A stretch of 64,000 bases of DNA, taken from assembly GCF_025398255.1 (NCBI RefSeq), contig NZ_JAODNW010000023.1, positions 1 to 64,000 of the forward strand, read 5' to 3'. The position numbers and the translations under genes are program-made. The notes under the pieces were generated by a model. The model saw only the letters and a program-made list of their open reading frames with translations. It was not told the DNA's origin and did no database searches. Numbering within the stretch: the first letter of the stretch is position 1; each line of letters starts with the position of its first letter. Positions 30,659 through 40,147 of the stretch are shown in pieces. The DNA comes from Chelativorans intermedius (GTDB taxonomy: Bacteria; Pseudomonadota; Alphaproteobacteria; Rhizobiales; Rhizobiaceae).

Positions 30659-31405
30659 ATGAGCCTGCCAAAGATCGTCTCCAGAAAGGAGTGGCTGGAG
30701 GCCCGAAAGGCGCTGCTTGCCAGGGAGAAGGAGCTGACGCGGGCACGCGACGCGTTGAATGCGCAGCGCCGCCGCCTGCCCATGGTGAAGATCGAGGAGC
30801 AATATATCTTCGAAGGATCCGACGGCAGGAAGAGACTGATCGACCTCTTCGAGGGGCGGCGCCAGCTCATCATCGACCATTTCATGTTCGATCCGCGCTG
30901 GGAGAAGGGCTGTCCCGGCTGCACGGGCGACGCCGACGAAATGTCGGACGGCCTCATACGGCACCTGAACAGCCGCGACACCTCCTTCGCCTGCATATCG
31001 CGGGCGCCACTGGAGAAGATCGAGCGCTACAAGGCCGAGAGGGGCTGGCGCTTTCCCTGGTATTCTTCCTTCAGCAGCGACTTCAACTACGATTTCGGCG
31101 TGACCATCGACGAGCGCCGCGCCGCGCCGATCTACAACTACCGCACCAAGGAAGAGCATCTGAAGGCCGGCACCGGATACTACTTCGAAGGCGAGCAGCC
31201 CATCGAGAGATCCGGTCTGAGCTGTTTCCTGCGCGTCGGCGACGACGTCTATCACACCTACTCTACCTTCGCACGCGGCGACGAGGCGACCGGTGGCTCC
31301 TACTACTGGCTCGACCTGACCGCGCTCGGTCGGCAGGAGGAGTGGGAAGAACCGAAGGGACGCGTGGAAAGCGCGCGTGCCAACGTGCCCTTTTTCGACG
31401 AATGA
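30659..31405 (+). CDS. DUF899 family, thioredoxin-like protein
   Basis: The 248-residue protein carries the DUF899 core: SRKEWLEARKALLAREKELT, then IIDHFMFDPRWEKGCPGCTG with a CxxC pair, and the C-terminal YSTFARGDEATGGSYYWLDL. DUF899 is a thioredoxin-fold family of unknown role. The start at 30659 follows GGAGGA. It may be coupled to the next gene, whose alternative ATG overlaps its stop. Confidence 0.88.
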   Translation: MSLPKIVSRKEWLEARKALLAREKELTRARDALNAQRRRLPMVKIEEQYIFEGSDGRKRLIDLFEGRRQLIIDHFMFDPRWEKGCPGCTGDADEMSDGLIRHLNSRDTSFACISRAPLEKIERYKAERGWRFPWYSSFSSDFNYDFGVTIDERRAAPIYNYRTKEEHLKAGTGYYFEGEQPIERSGLSCFLRVGDDVYHTYSTFARGDEATGGSYYWLDLTALGRQEEWEEPKGRVESARANVPFFDE

Positions 31406-31422
31406 CGGGGGAGTTTTCAGGC

Positions 31423-32748
31423 ATGGAGGAACATGACGGTATAAGCCGGCGCCCGCTGCTGAAGGGTGCCGCGGCGTTGCTTGCGCTGGGCATTGCTGCC
31501 CCTGCCCGCGCAACCGCGGCGAATGGACGGACAGACGGGACCGGCGCGGCTTTCTCGCCCGATGCGCTCGCGGCCCTGCGCGCGACGATGGAGCGTCATG
31601 TCGCCGAAGGCTACCTGCCGGGTGCGGTGTGGCTTCTCCACCGCAATGGCGAGACTCACGTGGGCACCGCCGGAACCTTCGAGCTTGGCGGCGGTCAGCC
31701 CATGGCGCGCGACACCATCTTCCGCGTCGCCTCCATCACCAAGCCGGTTACCGCCGCCATAGCGATGAAGCTGGTGGAGGATGGCGTCATCGGCCTCGAC
31801 GATCCGGTGGACCCTTTGCTGCCGGAACTGGCCGCGCCGCGCGTGCTGGCAAGCATCGAGGCGGAGCTGGAAGATACCGTGCCGGCGAAGCGCCCGGTCA
31901 CACTGCGCCATCTCCTGACGCAGACCTTCGGGCTCGGCGCCATCATGGTTTTCCCCGAGCGATATCCGATCCAGGCCGCCATGCGCGAGGCCGGCCTTGC
32001 GCCATCATGGACGCTGCCGAAAATGTCGTCGGACGAGTACATGAAACGGCTCGGCGCGCTGCCGCTCGCCTATCAGCCGGGCGAACGCTTCCTCTACAAC
32101 AACGGCCTCGACGTGGCCGGCATTCTGGTGGAGCGGGCGACCGGAAAGCGGCTCGCGGACGTCCTGCGCGAATGGCTGTTCGAGCCCTTGGGCATGGAGG
32201 ACACCGGCTTCTTCGTGCCGCCGGAAAAGCAGCATCGGCTGCCCACCCAGTACGGGCCGGATTTCGCCGCCGGCGATGGCTCGCTCATCGTCTACGACGC
32301 CGATCTGGGGATCGACTTCACCACACCGCCACCCATGGATTCCGGCGCCGGCGGGCTGGTGACGACGGTCGATGACTACGCCGCCTTCACACGCATGATG
32401 CTGAACGCAGGGGAACTCGGCGGCATACGCATCCTCAGACCCGAAACGGTCGCCGAGATGACGCGCAACCAGCTGACCGAAGCGCAACGGCGCACCAGCG
32501 ACGCCGCCCTCTTCATGGAGGATGGCGGCGCGAGCTGGGGACTCGGCATGTCGGTGGCGGTCCACCGGACCAAGCCCTGGCTCACGCCCGGCGCCTTCGG
32601 CTGGAACGGCGGGTACGGCACCACTGCCTATACGGACCCGACCAATGGCCTCACCGCCATGTTCTTCAGTCAGCGGATGATGGACTCTCCAGAGCCGCCA
32701 AAAACTTACGTCGATTTCTGGACTCAAGTCTACAAGGCGCTCGTCTGA
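31423..32748 (+). CDS. Exported serine hydrolase, beta-lactamase family
   Basis: The 441-residue protein has a twin-arginine-like export signal (SRRPLLKGAAALLALGIAAP), the class C-type SxxK in ASITKPV, a YxN-like element in FLYNNGLDV and a late GGYGTTAY that may stand for the third motif. Such proteins are esterases, peptidases or penicillin-binding-like; a true beta-lactamase is less likely given the unusual third motif. The start at 31423 follows GGGGGAG; an ATG at 31402 overlapping the previous stop is the alternative. Confidence 0.85.
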   Translation: MEEHDGISRRPLLKGAAALLALGIAAPARATAANGRTDGTGAAFSPDALAALRATMERHVAEGYLPGAVWLLHRNGETHVGTAGTFELGGGQPMARDTIFRVASITKPVTAAIAMKLVEDGVIGLDDPVDPLLPELAAPRVLASIEAELEDTVPAKRPVTLRHLLTQTFGLGAIMVFPERYPIQAAMREAGLAPSWTLPKMSSDEYMKRLGALPLAYQPGERFLYNNGLDVAGILVERATGKRLADVLREWLFEPLGMEDTGFFVPPEKQHRLPTQYGPDFAAGDGSLIVYDADLGIDFTTPPPMDSGAGGLVTTVDDYAAFTRMMLNAGELGGIRILRPETVAEMTRNQLTEAQRRTSDAALFMEDGGASWGLGMSVAVHRTKPWLTPGAFGWNGGYGTTAYTDPTNGLTAMFFSQRMMDSPEPPKTYVDFWTQVYKALV

Positions 32749-32777
32749 CCGGGCAGCCTCCACAGAAGGATCTTGCG

Positions 32778-33182
32778 ATGAAGAAGACACGCCATGGAAG
32801 CTGCCATTGCGGGGCGGTGCGCTTTTGCGCCGATCTGGACCTCGGCGACGGCACCAGCCGCTGCAACTGCTCCATCTGCGCCAAGGGGCGGTTCTGGAAG
32901 GCGATCGTCGCCGACGCGGATTTTCAGCTTCTCTCCGGCCAGGAGATGCTTAGCGAATACCGTTTCGGCAGCAACAGCATCGCCCACCTCTTCTGCCGCA
33001 CCTGCGGGATCAAGCCCTTCGGTCGGGGCCGCCTGGAAGAGCTCGGCGGCACCTTCTACGCCATCAATGTCGCCTGCCTCGACGATGCGACCCCGGAGGA
33101 ACTGGCCTCCGCACCCGTCGCCTTCGAGGACGGCCTCAACGATGCCTGGGACCGGGTGCCGGCCGAAACGCGCCATCTCTGA
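32778..33182 (+). CDS. GFA family zinc-binding protein
   Basis: The 134-residue protein has the glutathione-dependent formaldehyde-activating fold cysteines: GSCHCGAVRF (C9, C11), RCNCSIC (C29, C31, C34) and FCRTCGI. These bind two zinc ions in the family. Real formaldehyde activation is known only for Gfa itself; most members have no assigned substrate. Confidence 0.9.
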   Translation: MKKTRHGSCHCGAVRFCADLDLGDGTSRCNCSICAKGRFWKAIVADADFQLLSGQEMLSEYRFGSNSIAHLFCRTCGIKPFGRGRLEELGGTFYAINVACLDDATPEELASAPVAFEDGLNDAWDRVPAETRHL

Positions 33183-33269
33183 CAGGATCGGCGTGGAAAA
33201 TTTCCGGCGCGGTGTCGGACGGCGCTCCCTTTCTTCGTCCTGGGTAGAAACGAGGAAGGAGACAGGATC

Positions 33270-33695
33270 ATGAGCCTGCACGCACAAGAGACATCCCGGC
33301 CCGCCCGGCGCCCGCTGCGCAGCACCGGCGCCGTCCTCTCGGGCCTGCTGCTGATTTTCGCCGCCTCGCTTGCGACGGACCAGCTTTTCCATGCCATCGG
33401 CGTCTATCCTCCCTGGGGCGAGCCGATGAGCACCGGCCAATACCTTCTGGCCCTTGCCTACCGCGTCGTCTACGCGGTGGCGGGCAGTTATGTCGCCGCC
33501 CGCTTCGCGCCGACACGGCCCATGCTGCACGCCCTGGTCCTCGGCGCCATCGGCGTGCTGCTGAGCGCTGCCGGCGCCGCGGCCATGTGGCACATGGGCG
33601 ACCACTGGTATCCGGTCTCTCTCGTCCTGATCTCGCTCCCCTGCGCCTGGGCCGGCGGCATGCTGTATCTCAGATCCCGGCACCACGAGTCCTGA
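33270..33695 (+). CDS. Small four-helix membrane protein of unknown function
   Basis: The 141-residue product has about four membrane helices (GAVLSGLLLIFAASLATDQL; LLALAYRVVYAVAGSYVAA; LHALVLGAIGVLLSAAGAA; VSLVLISLPCAWAGGMLYL). I cannot name the family. It sits between GFA and YciI genes with the same direction, consistent with one transcript. Confidence 0.78.
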   Translation: MSLHAQETSRPARRPLRSTGAVLSGLLLIFAASLATDQLFHAIGVYPPWGEPMSTGQYLLALAYRVVYAVAGSYVAARFAPTRPMLHALVLGAIGVLLSAAGAAAMWHMGDHWYPVSLVLISLPCAWAGGMLYLRSRHHES

Positions 33696-33712
33696 CAACC
33701 CTGGAGGAAGCC

Positions 33713-34114
33713 ATGCGCTACATGATGTTGATGATCCCCGCCGGATATGAGCAAGCCCCTCCCGGCGCCATGCCCGAGGCCGAGCACGTGGACGCGATGA
33801 TGCGCTACAACGCCGAGCTTCAGGAGGCTGGCGTTCTGGTGGCGCTCGATGGCCTGCACCCACCCTCCATGGGCGCGCGCGTCTCCTTCGCCACGGGCCA
33901 GCCGGTGGTCACGGACGGTCCCTTCGCAGAGGCGAAGGAAGTGGTGGGCGGCTACTGGATCATCGACGTCGCCTCGCTGGAGGAGGCGGTGGAATGGGCG
34001 AAGCGCTGCCCCGGAAAGCCGAGCGAGACCATCGAGATCCGCAAGATCATGGCGGAGGAGGATTTCTCCGCCGAGGTACGGGACGTGCTCGACAGATACC
34101 CGAACGTGACGTAG
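33713..34114 (+). CDS. YciI/DGPF-domain protein
   Basis: The 133-residue protein has the DGPF signature (TDGPFAEAKEVVGGYWIID) and the N-terminal MRYMMLMIP strand. The family folds like a dimeric alpha/beta barrel. Members often sit beside ECF sigma factors, absent here. The start at 33713 has GGAGGA upstream. Last gene of the run. Confidence 0.9.
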   Translation: MRYMMLMIPAGYEQAPPGAMPEAEHVDAMMRYNAELQEAGVLVALDGLHPPSMGARVSFATGQPVVTDGPFAEAKEVVGGYWIIDVASLEEAVEWAKRCPGKPSETIEIRKIMAEEDFSAEVRDVLDRYPNVT

Positions 34115-34115
34115 C

Positions 34116-34130
34116 GCGGGCAAGGCCCGC
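34116..34130. terminator. Hairpin between convergent YciI and efflux genes
   Basis: A perfect 6-bp stem (34116-34121 with 34125-34130) sits between the two stop codons. No T run follows on either strand; a bidirectional end is inferred from position. Confidence 0.4.
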
Positions 34131-34131
34131 T

Positions 34132-35025
34132 TCAGCCGCCGCCGTTCCCGTTCTTGGCCTTGTGCGCCGGCTCCACGTGGATGGTGACGCGGACGCCGGA
34201 AAACGCCGCTTCCAGCGCATCCTCGATGCGGTCGCAGATGCGATGAGCGCGCTCCACCGTCATGTCCGAGGGCACCACAAGGTGGAACTCGATGAAGCGG
34301 GCACGGCCTGCCTCGCGCGTCTTGAGATCGTGGAACTCCAGCGCCCCGTCGCTGTTGGCGTGCACGAGACGCTCGATCTCGGCCAGATCCTCCGGCTCGA
34401 CCGCGACATCCATCAGCCCCTGCACCGAAGCTTTCACCATGTGCCAGCCATGCCAGAGAATGTTGACGGCGACGATGACGGCCATCAGCGGATCGAGCCA
34501 CAGCCAGCCCGTGGCAAGCGCCATCAGAAGGCCGGCGATGACACCGGCTGAAGTGACGACATCCGTCCACAGATGGCGTGCATCCGCCATCAGCGCCGGC
34601 GAGCGCGCGGCACGCCCCGCGCGCATGAGGATGGCGGCCCAGACGCCGTTGCCCACCGCTGCAAACGCGTTGATTGCAAGCCCCACCGCCGGCACCGCCA
34701 GCGGGCTCGGCTGAGCGAAGGCCAGCACCGCCTCGCGCAGGATGAGAAGCGCGGCGACGACGATCAGCACCCCTTCCAGAACGGCGGAGAGATACTCCGC
34801 CTTGTGATGGCCGAAGGGGTGGTTGTCGTCGGCGGGCGTGTGCGCCACGCCGATGGCATACCAGGCCACGCCGGAAGCCACCACGTTGACGATGGACTCC
34901 ATGGCGTCGGAGAACAGCGCCACCGAGCCTGTCAGCCACCAGGCCACAAGCTTGAGCGCGAAGATCGCCACACCGACGACGATGGACCAGAAGGACAGGC
35001 GCCGCACCCTGCTTGCCGATTTCAT
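34132..35025 (-). CDS. Cation diffusion facilitator transporter
   Basis: The 297-residue protein has the six-helix CDF domain: ALFSDAMESIVNVVASG (helix II metal-site region), DDNHPFGHHKAEYLSAVLEG, and in helix V ARHLWTDVVTSAGVIAG with the HxxxD metal pair. A cytoplasmic C-terminal domain ends with a Gly/Asn-rich tail. It probably exports Zn, Fe or Mn by proton antiport; the metal cannot be told. The start at 35025 has GGGAGG close upstream. Confidence 0.9.
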   Translation of the reverse strand: MKSASRVRRLSFWSIVVGVAIFALKLVAWWLTGSVALFSDAMESIVNVVASGVAWYAIGVAHTPADDNHPFGHHKAEYLSAVLEGVLIVVAALLILREAVLAFAQPSPLAVPAVGLAINAFAAVGNGVWAAILMRAGRAARSPALMADARHLWTDVVTSAGVIAGLLMALATGWLWLDPLMAVIVAVNILWHGWHMVKASVQGLMDVAVEPEDLAEIERLVHANSDGALEFHDLKTREAGRARFIEFHLVVPSDMTVERAHRICDRIEDALEAAFSGVRVTIHVEPAHKAKNGNGGG

Positions 35026-35080
35026 GGCCTCCCGCACCCTCTCGATCCGGTCGCAGCGCAACCGGCGCGGCCGGCGGGCA

Positions 35081-37270
35081 TCACGCCGCCTCGACCTTCG
35101 CCCTGCGGGGCAGATGCGCCACCACATTCTCGATCATGCGCATCCCGGCGTTCTGCCCCAGCGTCATGATCGATTCGGGGTGGAACTGCACAGCCGCCAC
35201 GGGCTCGCTTCTGTGTTCGACGGCCATCACCACGCCGTCCTCCGTCCGCGCCGTCACGTCGAAGACATCGGGAAGATGCGCCGGATCGGCGATGATGGAA
35301 TGGTAGCGCCCCACCGTCACTTCCTCCGGCAGGCCGGAGAAGACGAGGCTCTCCCCCGTCACGCGAATGCGCGAGGGCTTTCCATGCATGGGCTCGTCAA
35401 GCTGGCCCAGCGTGCCGCCATACGCTTCCACCAGCGCCTGCAGCCCAAGGCACACGCCGAAGATGGGCAGCTTGCGTTCCCGCGCCCTGGCGATCGTCGC
35501 CTTGCAATCGAAATCGGACGGCGTGCCCGGCCCCGGCGACAGCACCACCAGATCGGGTGCCACGCGGTCGAACACAGCATCGTCCACCGGGGTGCGCACC
35601 GTGGTGACGGCAGCGCCCGTCTGGCGGAAATAATTGGCCAGCGTGTGCACGAAGGAATCCTCGTGATCGACAAGCAGGATCTTCACGCCCTGGCCCATCT
35701 TGGCCGTCTCTCTCGCCTCGTTCGCCATATTGGTCTTCCCTGCCTCGCGGATGGCCGAAAGCATGGCGGACGCCTTCAGCTCCGTCTCCGCCTCCTCCTC
35801 CGCACCGTCGGAATCATACAGAAGGGTGGCGCCCGCCCGCACCTCGGCAATGCCGTCCTTGATGCGGATCGTCCTCAGCGTCAGGCCGGTGTTCATGTCG
35901 CCGTTGAAATGCACCATGCCCACCGCCCCGCCATACCAGGCACGGGGGCTCTTCTCGTTGTCTTCGATGAAGCGCATGGCCCACAGCTTCGGCGCCCCGG
36001 TCACCGTCACCGCCCAGGCGTGGGAGAGGAAGGCGTCGAAGGCGTCCATCCCCTCGCGCAGCCGGCCCTCGATGTGGTCCACCGTATGGATGAGGCGCGA
36101 GTACATCTCGATCTGCCTGCGGCCGATGACCCGCACCGAGCCGGGCTCGCACACGCGCGACTTGTCGTTGCGGTCCACGTCGGAGCACATGGTCAGCTCC
36201 GCCTCGTCCTTCCTGGAGTTCAGGAGCTTCAGGATCTGCTCGGAGTCGGAGATGGCATCGTGGCCGCGCTTGATGGTGCCGGAGATGGGGCAGGTCTCCA
36301 CGCGCCGCCCCGACACGCGCACGAACATCTCCGGCGAGGCGCCGATCAGATATTCGCGCTCGCCGAGATTGATGAAGAAGGAATAGGGGGACGGGTTGGT
36401 CTGCTTCAGGCGGCGAGAGATCTGCGACGGGCGGCTCTCGCAGCGCTCGAAGAACATCTGCCCCGGCACCACCTCGAAGAGGTCGCCGCGCCGGAAGCTC
36501 TCCTTGGCCTTCTCGACGAGCCGGGCATATTCGCCGGGCGCGTGGTCGCCGCGCGGCGGCCTCTCGGCCGCCGGCACGAAGGGTTCCACCTGCCCTTCCC
36601 TCGGCAGACCAGCGGTGGAAAAGCCCTCGCCCGCATAGTCATAACGGTCATGCCAGGCCGTGGCAGTATAGTGGTCGACGACAAGTATCTCGTCGGGCAG
36701 GTAAAGCACCAGGTCGCGCTGGCTTTGCGGACGCTCGAGCTTCAGCTCCACGGGATCGAACTGAAAGGCGAGATCGTAGCCGAAGGCGCCGTAGAGCCCC
36801 AGATTGGCGTCGTCTGCGGTGTGGAACAGTCCGGTGATCGCCCGCAACACCGTGAAGACGGAAGGAAGGCGCGAGCGCTCCTCCTCCGATACCACCCCGC
36901 GCGGCTCGGCAACGGCAAGCGCCACGCAGGCGCGACCGCGCTCCCGCACCGTCACGTCCGGCAGGCGGTCCACCGCCGCCGCCAGCGCCGGCAGCATTGC
37001 CTCCCCGCGCCGGTTCAGCGCCTCCAGCCTCATGGCGCGTCCGCGCGCCGAAATGGCCAGCGGAGGGTCGATGATGGCGGTGTCCCAGCGTGTGTAGCGG
37101 CCCGGATACTCGTAATTGGAGGAGAAAACGGCCCCCCGGCGCTCATCCAGCGCGTCGATATAGGTGTCGATGGCGCCCTCGTAGGGCGTTTCGCTGCGGC
37201 TGCGCACCACCCGGATGCCGCCTGCCGTGACAAACCGCTCGCTGCCGTCTTCCAAGACTTCCACGCTCAT
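35081..37270 (-). CDS. trpE(G): Fused anthranilate synthase TrpE-TrpG
   Basis: The 729-residue enzyme makes anthranilate from chorismate and glutamine, the committed step of tryptophan synthesis. Residues about 1-510 are the TrpE chorismate-binding part ([10 protein letters not shown], then [31 protein letters not shown]). Residues about 535-729 are the TrpG amidotransferase with its triad: nucleophile Cys in [10 protein letters not shown] and His-Glu in AVQFHPESI. The fusion is typical of rhizobia. The start at 37270 follows AAGGGAG. A trpL attenuator lies upstream. Confidence 0.96.
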   Translation of the reverse strand: MSVEVLEDGSERFVTAGGIRVVRSRSETPYEGAIDTYIDALDERRGAVFSSNYEYPGRYTRWDTAIIDPPLAISARGRAMRLEALNRRGEAMLPALAAAVDRLPDVTVRERGRACVALAVAEPRGVVSEEERSRLPSVFTVLRAITGLFHTADDANLGLYGAFGYDLAFQFDPVELKLERPQSQRDLVLYLPDEILVVDHYTATAWHDRYDYAGEGFSTAGLPREGQVEPFVPAAERPPRGDHAPGEYARLVEKAKESFRRGDLFEVVPGQMFFERCESRPSQISRRLKQTNPSPYSFFINLGEREYLIGASPEMFVRVSGRRVETCPISGTIKRGHDAISDSEQILKLLNSRKDEAELTMCSDVDRNDKSRVCEPGSVRVIGRRQIEMYSRLIHTVDHIEGRLREGMDAFDAFLSHAWAVTVTGAPKLWAMRFIEDNEKSPRAWYGGAVGMVHFNGDMNTGLTLRTIRIKDGIAEVRAGATLLYDSDGAEEEAETELKASAMLSAIREAGKTNMANEARETAKMGQGVKILLVDHEDSFVHTLANYFRQTGAAVTTVRTPVDDAVFDRVAPDLVVLSPGPGTPSDFDCKATIARARERKLPIFGVCLGLQALVEAYGGTLGQLDEPMHGKPSRIRVTGESLVFSGLPEEVTVGRYHSIIADPAHLPDVFDVTARTEDGVVMAVEHRSEPVAAVQFHPESIMTLGQNAGMRMIENVVAHLPRRAKVEAA

Positions 37271-37308
37271 TCTCCGCTCCCTTGCAGATGCTGCCGGGAA
37301 GCCCCCAT

Positions 37309-37343
37309 AACGAAAATGGCCGCCCGGTTTTCACCTGCGGCCA
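37309..37343 (-). terminator. trp attenuator terminator hairpin
   Basis: GGCCGC at 37318-37323 pairs with GCGGCC at 37337-37342, extended by one T-A pair; on the minus strand the stem is followed by ATTTTCGTT. A competing GCGGCC copy (plus-strand ggccgc at 37375-37380) upstream on the transcript could pair with the same arm and form an antiterminator. Confidence 0.75.
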
Positions 37344-37382
37344 ATCCCCAAGGTTGCATGCAAACGCCTGCGCCGGCCGCTT

Positions 37383-37427
37383 TCAGCGGGCCCGCCACCA
37401 AAGCCTTGCGTCGACAACCGTGCTCAT
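37383..37427 (-). CDS. trpL: trp leader peptide
   Basis: The 14-residue peptide MSTVVDARLWWRAR contains two adjacent Trp codons (37395-37400) ahead of a terminator/antiterminator region and the trpE(G) gene. Ribosome stalling at these codons under tryptophan shortage should favour the antiterminator. A promoter ends so close upstream that the mRNA probably begins at or next to the ATG. Sinorhizobium has a comparable trpL with tandem Trp codons. The peptide may also act in trans, as reported there. Confidence 0.88.
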   Translation of the reverse strand: MSTVVDARLWWRAR

Positions 37428-37433
37428 GCGCCT

Positions 37434-37462
37434 TCCATAGCCGCGAACGGACACCCGCGCAA
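37434..37462 (-). promoter_or_regulatory. trpL-trpE(G) promoter
   Basis: On the minus strand TTGCGC (37457-37462) and TATGGA (37434-37439) are separated by 17 bases. The expected start, about seven bases past the -10, falls at the A of the trpL ATG (37427), which predicts a leaderless leader-peptide message. Confidence 0.65.
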
Positions 37463-37484
37463 CCACTTTGGACGCCCGCCGCGC

Positions 37485-38222
37485 TCATCCCTTCCGCCGC
37501 CCATTGGCGCCGCGCTGGATGAGCGCCACGAGAAGCCAGGAAAGGCTTGCCCAGGCGAGCCCCAGCGCCCAGCCGGCGGCGACGTCGCTCGGCCAGTGGA
37601 CTCCCAGATAGACCCGCGACACCCCCACCAGGAGCGAGATGAAAAGGGCCACGAACGCCACATAGACCCGCACCCGCAGATCGTCGAAGAAACGCATGAC
37701 GAGCGCGGCAAGGGTGAGATAGGCCACGGTGCCTACCACCGCGTGGCCGCTCGGGAAGCTGGCGGTGTGAACGGTGTCCAGATGGGTGACGAGATCGGGG
37801 CGCGGGCGGGCGAAATACCCCTTCAGGATATGGGTGAGCAGCGCCCCGGACCCCACCGAAAGGACGGCGTAGAGCGCCGGCCCCCAGCGCCGGGTGAGAA
37901 GCAGCAGGCCGACGACGACGGCCAGGGTAAGCACGATGAGCGTGTAGCCGCCGAGCGCGGTGATCTCCAGCGCCGCCTCCTCCAGCCATGGCGGCCCGAA
38001 GGGATCGGCGGGGTCGGCCGCGCTGCGCAGGGCAAGGAAAAGGCGCTCGTCGACGGCCCGCATGCTGCCCTTGGCCACCGCCCCGGCTATCCACAGAAAG
38101 ACGAAGGCGCCGAACGCCAGAGTTCCAAGCACGATGGCCGGCACCACGGTCTCCCGCCGCTTCATGCCGCGCACCAGGCCGCGCATCGTCAAGAATTGTC
38201 CGCTGTCCGCCAATGCCGTCAT
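37485..38222 (-). CDS. PAP2-family membrane phosphatase
   Basis: The 245-residue protein has about six membrane helices and the three PAP2 motifs in order: KGYFARPRP, PSGHAV and SRVYLGVHWPSD (catalytic His residues present). It is likely a lipid or undecaprenyl pyrophosphate phosphatase acting at the periplasmic face. The start at 38222 is used; MRGLVRG at 38186 is an alternative. It ends upstream of the trp promoter. Confidence 0.9.
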   Translation of the reverse strand: MTALADSGQFLTMRGLVRGMKRRETVVPAIVLGTLAFGAFVFLWIAGAVAKGSMRAVDERLFLALRSAADPADPFGPPWLEEAALEITALGGYTLIVLTLAVVVGLLLLTRRWGPALYAVLSVGSGALLTHILKGYFARPRPDLVTHLDTVHTASFPSGHAVVGTVAYLTLAALVMRFFDDLRVRVYVAFVALFISLLVGVSRVYLGVHWPSDVAAGWALGLAWASLSWLLVALIQRGANGRRKG

Positions 38223-38325
38223 ACCTCCGTAGCTGAAAGCCGCGCTTGAAAAAGATGGCGCAGAGACAAATGTCTCCTATGCTGGATGCCAAGACACATT
38301 CATCCGGCAGGAGCAAGGCAGGTCC

Positions 38326-39456
38326 ATGGTCTGGTCGTTCAATATCGGCAGGATTTTCGGAACGGTGGTGCGCATCCACGTCACCTTCCTGCTGCTGCTC
38401 GTGTGGATCTGGTTCATGCACTACCAGATCGGCGGCGCGGCGGCGGCGTGGGAGGGCGTCGCCTTCATCCTGGCGGTCTTTGCCTGTGTGGTGGCGCACG
38501 AGTTCGGCCATGCCCTTGCCGCCCGCCACTACGGCATCCGCACGCCGGACATCACGCTTCTGCCGATCGGCGGGCTCGCCCGGCTCGAACGGATGCCCGA
38601 GGAGCCGGGCCAGGAATTCGTCATCGCCGTGGCCGGGCCGCTGGTCAATGTGGTGATCGCGCTCGTCATCTTCCTCCTGCTCGGCGGCACGGCCGGCGTG
38701 GAGCAGATGCTGCAGGTGGAGAATCCGCGTGCCGACTTCCTGGTACGGCTGGCCGGGGTGAACCTCTTCCTGGTCTTTTTCAACATGATTCCCGCCTTCC
38801 CCATGGATGGCGGGCGCGTCCTGCGGGCGGCGCTCGCCACCCGCATGCCCTGGGCACGGGCCACGCAGATCGCCGCGAATATCGGCCAGGGACTGGCCTT
38901 CCTGTTCGGCTTCCTGGGCCTTCTCTACAACCCGTTGCTCATCTTCATCGCCATCTTCGTCTATCTGGCGGCGGCGGCGGAAGCGCAGAACGCGCAGATC
39001 CGCGACATCGCCAACAGCGTGCTGACCGGCGATGTGATGGTGACGGAGTTCGCCGCCCTCGACCGTTCGGCAACCATCGGCGAGGCCATAGACAGGCTTC
39101 TGGCCACCACACAGAGTGAGTTTCCCATCCTCGACGCCCATGGGCGCATGGAGGGGCTTCTGACCCGCAACGACATGATCGCCGCGCTGAAGGAAACCGG
39201 CCCCGAAATGCCCGTCGTGGGCGCCATGCGCACCGGCCTTCCCGCCGTCCACCGGATGCAGAGCCTGACGGAGGGCTTTCGCCTGATGCAGGAGACGAGC
39301 GCGCCCGCCGTGGCGGTGGTGGACAGCGAGGGCCGGCTGGTGGGGCTTCTCACCCACGAGACGATCGGCGAGATGATGATGCTGCGCGCCGCCATGCCGG
39401 AGGGCTTTCGCCTCGGCCGACTGCGCAGGAGTCCGCCGCTCGCGCGGCGTCCTTGA
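38326..39456 (+). CDS. Site-2 protease-family membrane protease with CBS domains
   Basis: The 376-residue protein has the zinc protease motif HEFGH (residues 58-62) in the second membrane helix and the downstream MDGGR region, i.e. the S2P/rhomboid-unrelated intramembrane protease core. About residues 240-355 are a tandem CBS pair that may sense adenylates. Helices surround both motifs. Substrate unknown. It is divergent from the PAP2 gene. Confidence 0.9.
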   Translation: MVWSFNIGRIFGTVVRIHVTFLLLLVWIWFMHYQIGGAAAAWEGVAFILAVFACVVAHEFGHALAARHYGIRTPDITLLPIGGLARLERMPEEPGQEFVIAVAGPLVNVVIALVIFLLLGGTAGVEQMLQVENPRADFLVRLAGVNLFLVFFNMIPAFPMDGGRVLRAALATRMPWARATQIAANIGQGLAFLFGFLGLLYNPLLIFIAIFVYLAAAAEAQNAQIRDIANSVLTGDVMVTEFAALDRSATIGEAIDRLLATTQSEFPILDAHGRMEGLLTRNDMIAALKETGPEMPVVGAMRTGLPAVHRMQSLTEGFRLMQETSAPAVAVVDSEGRLVGLLTHETIGEMMMLRAAMPEGFRLGRLRRSPPLARRP

Positions 39457-39709
39457 CAAGCGCCCCGCCCTGCACCACCTTCTGGGCATGATGGCACGAT
39501 ACGCAGACACCCTTTCCTGTCTCCTTCGGGAGTGTCCCATCGCGGGACGCTGACCCCGGGGTTCGGTGCCATGCGCCTCCGGACCACGGGGCGCATCAAG
39601 GCTGCAGATTCGCTGAGGACCGGACGGCGAAGAGCGGCAAATCCAGGCGCATCTCCAATAGAAACAACCATCAAGGCCGCAGGCTGCGGCAGCCCTTGGA
39701 TCGAAAACC

Positions 39710-40147
39710 ATGCAGAACGTGCAGAAAAAGCGTGGGCGCAAGCCCAGAATCACCATTTCCAGAACCGACCATGACCGCCTGCTCGGCCTTGCGGAAGCGG
39801 CGGAGGAGCGCAATCCGACCTTCGCCGAAGCCATGATCGAGGAGCTGGAGCGGGCCCGCGTTGTCGAGGATTCCGCGCTTCCCGAGACCGTGGTGCGCAT
39901 GGGCTCCACCGTCACCTACACGGCCGATGGCGGCGCGCCCACCACCGTCACCCTGGTCTTTCCCGGCGAGGCCGACATCACCCAGGGCAAGGTGGCGGTC
40001 ACGGCCCCGGTGGGCACCGCGCTCATCGGCCTGTCCGTCGGCCAGTCCATCGACTGGACGGCCCGCAACGGGCGCATCCACAGGCTGACAGTGACCGACA
40101 TCCGCCAGCCCGCAGGAGAGATGGAGGCCGTGAAGGCGCCGGCCTAA
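39710..40147 (+). CDS. Rnk-like regulator with GreA/GreB C-terminal domain
   Basis: The 145-residue protein has a short basic N-terminus (KKRGRKPRITISRTDHDRL), a helical linker and the GreA/B C-terminal FKBP-like domain (TVTYTADGGAPTTVTLVFPG; GTALIGLSVGQSIDW). It matches Rnk, which binds RNA polymerase near the secondary channel. The gap before it (39457-39709, 253 bases) contains nothing I can assign. Confidence 0.85.
   Translation: MQNVQKKRGRKPRITISRTDHDRLLGLAEAAEERNPTFAEAMIEELERARVVEDSALPETVVRMGSTVTYTADGGAPTTVTLVFPGEADITQGKVAVTAPVGTALIGLSVGQSIDWTARNGRIHRLTVTDIRQPAGEMEAVKAPA

Noticed and set aside
34823-39915. Long frames opposite trpE(G) and across the PAP2/site-2 protease region
   Set aside because: They run antisense to strongly supported genes, with low-complexity His/Arg composition.
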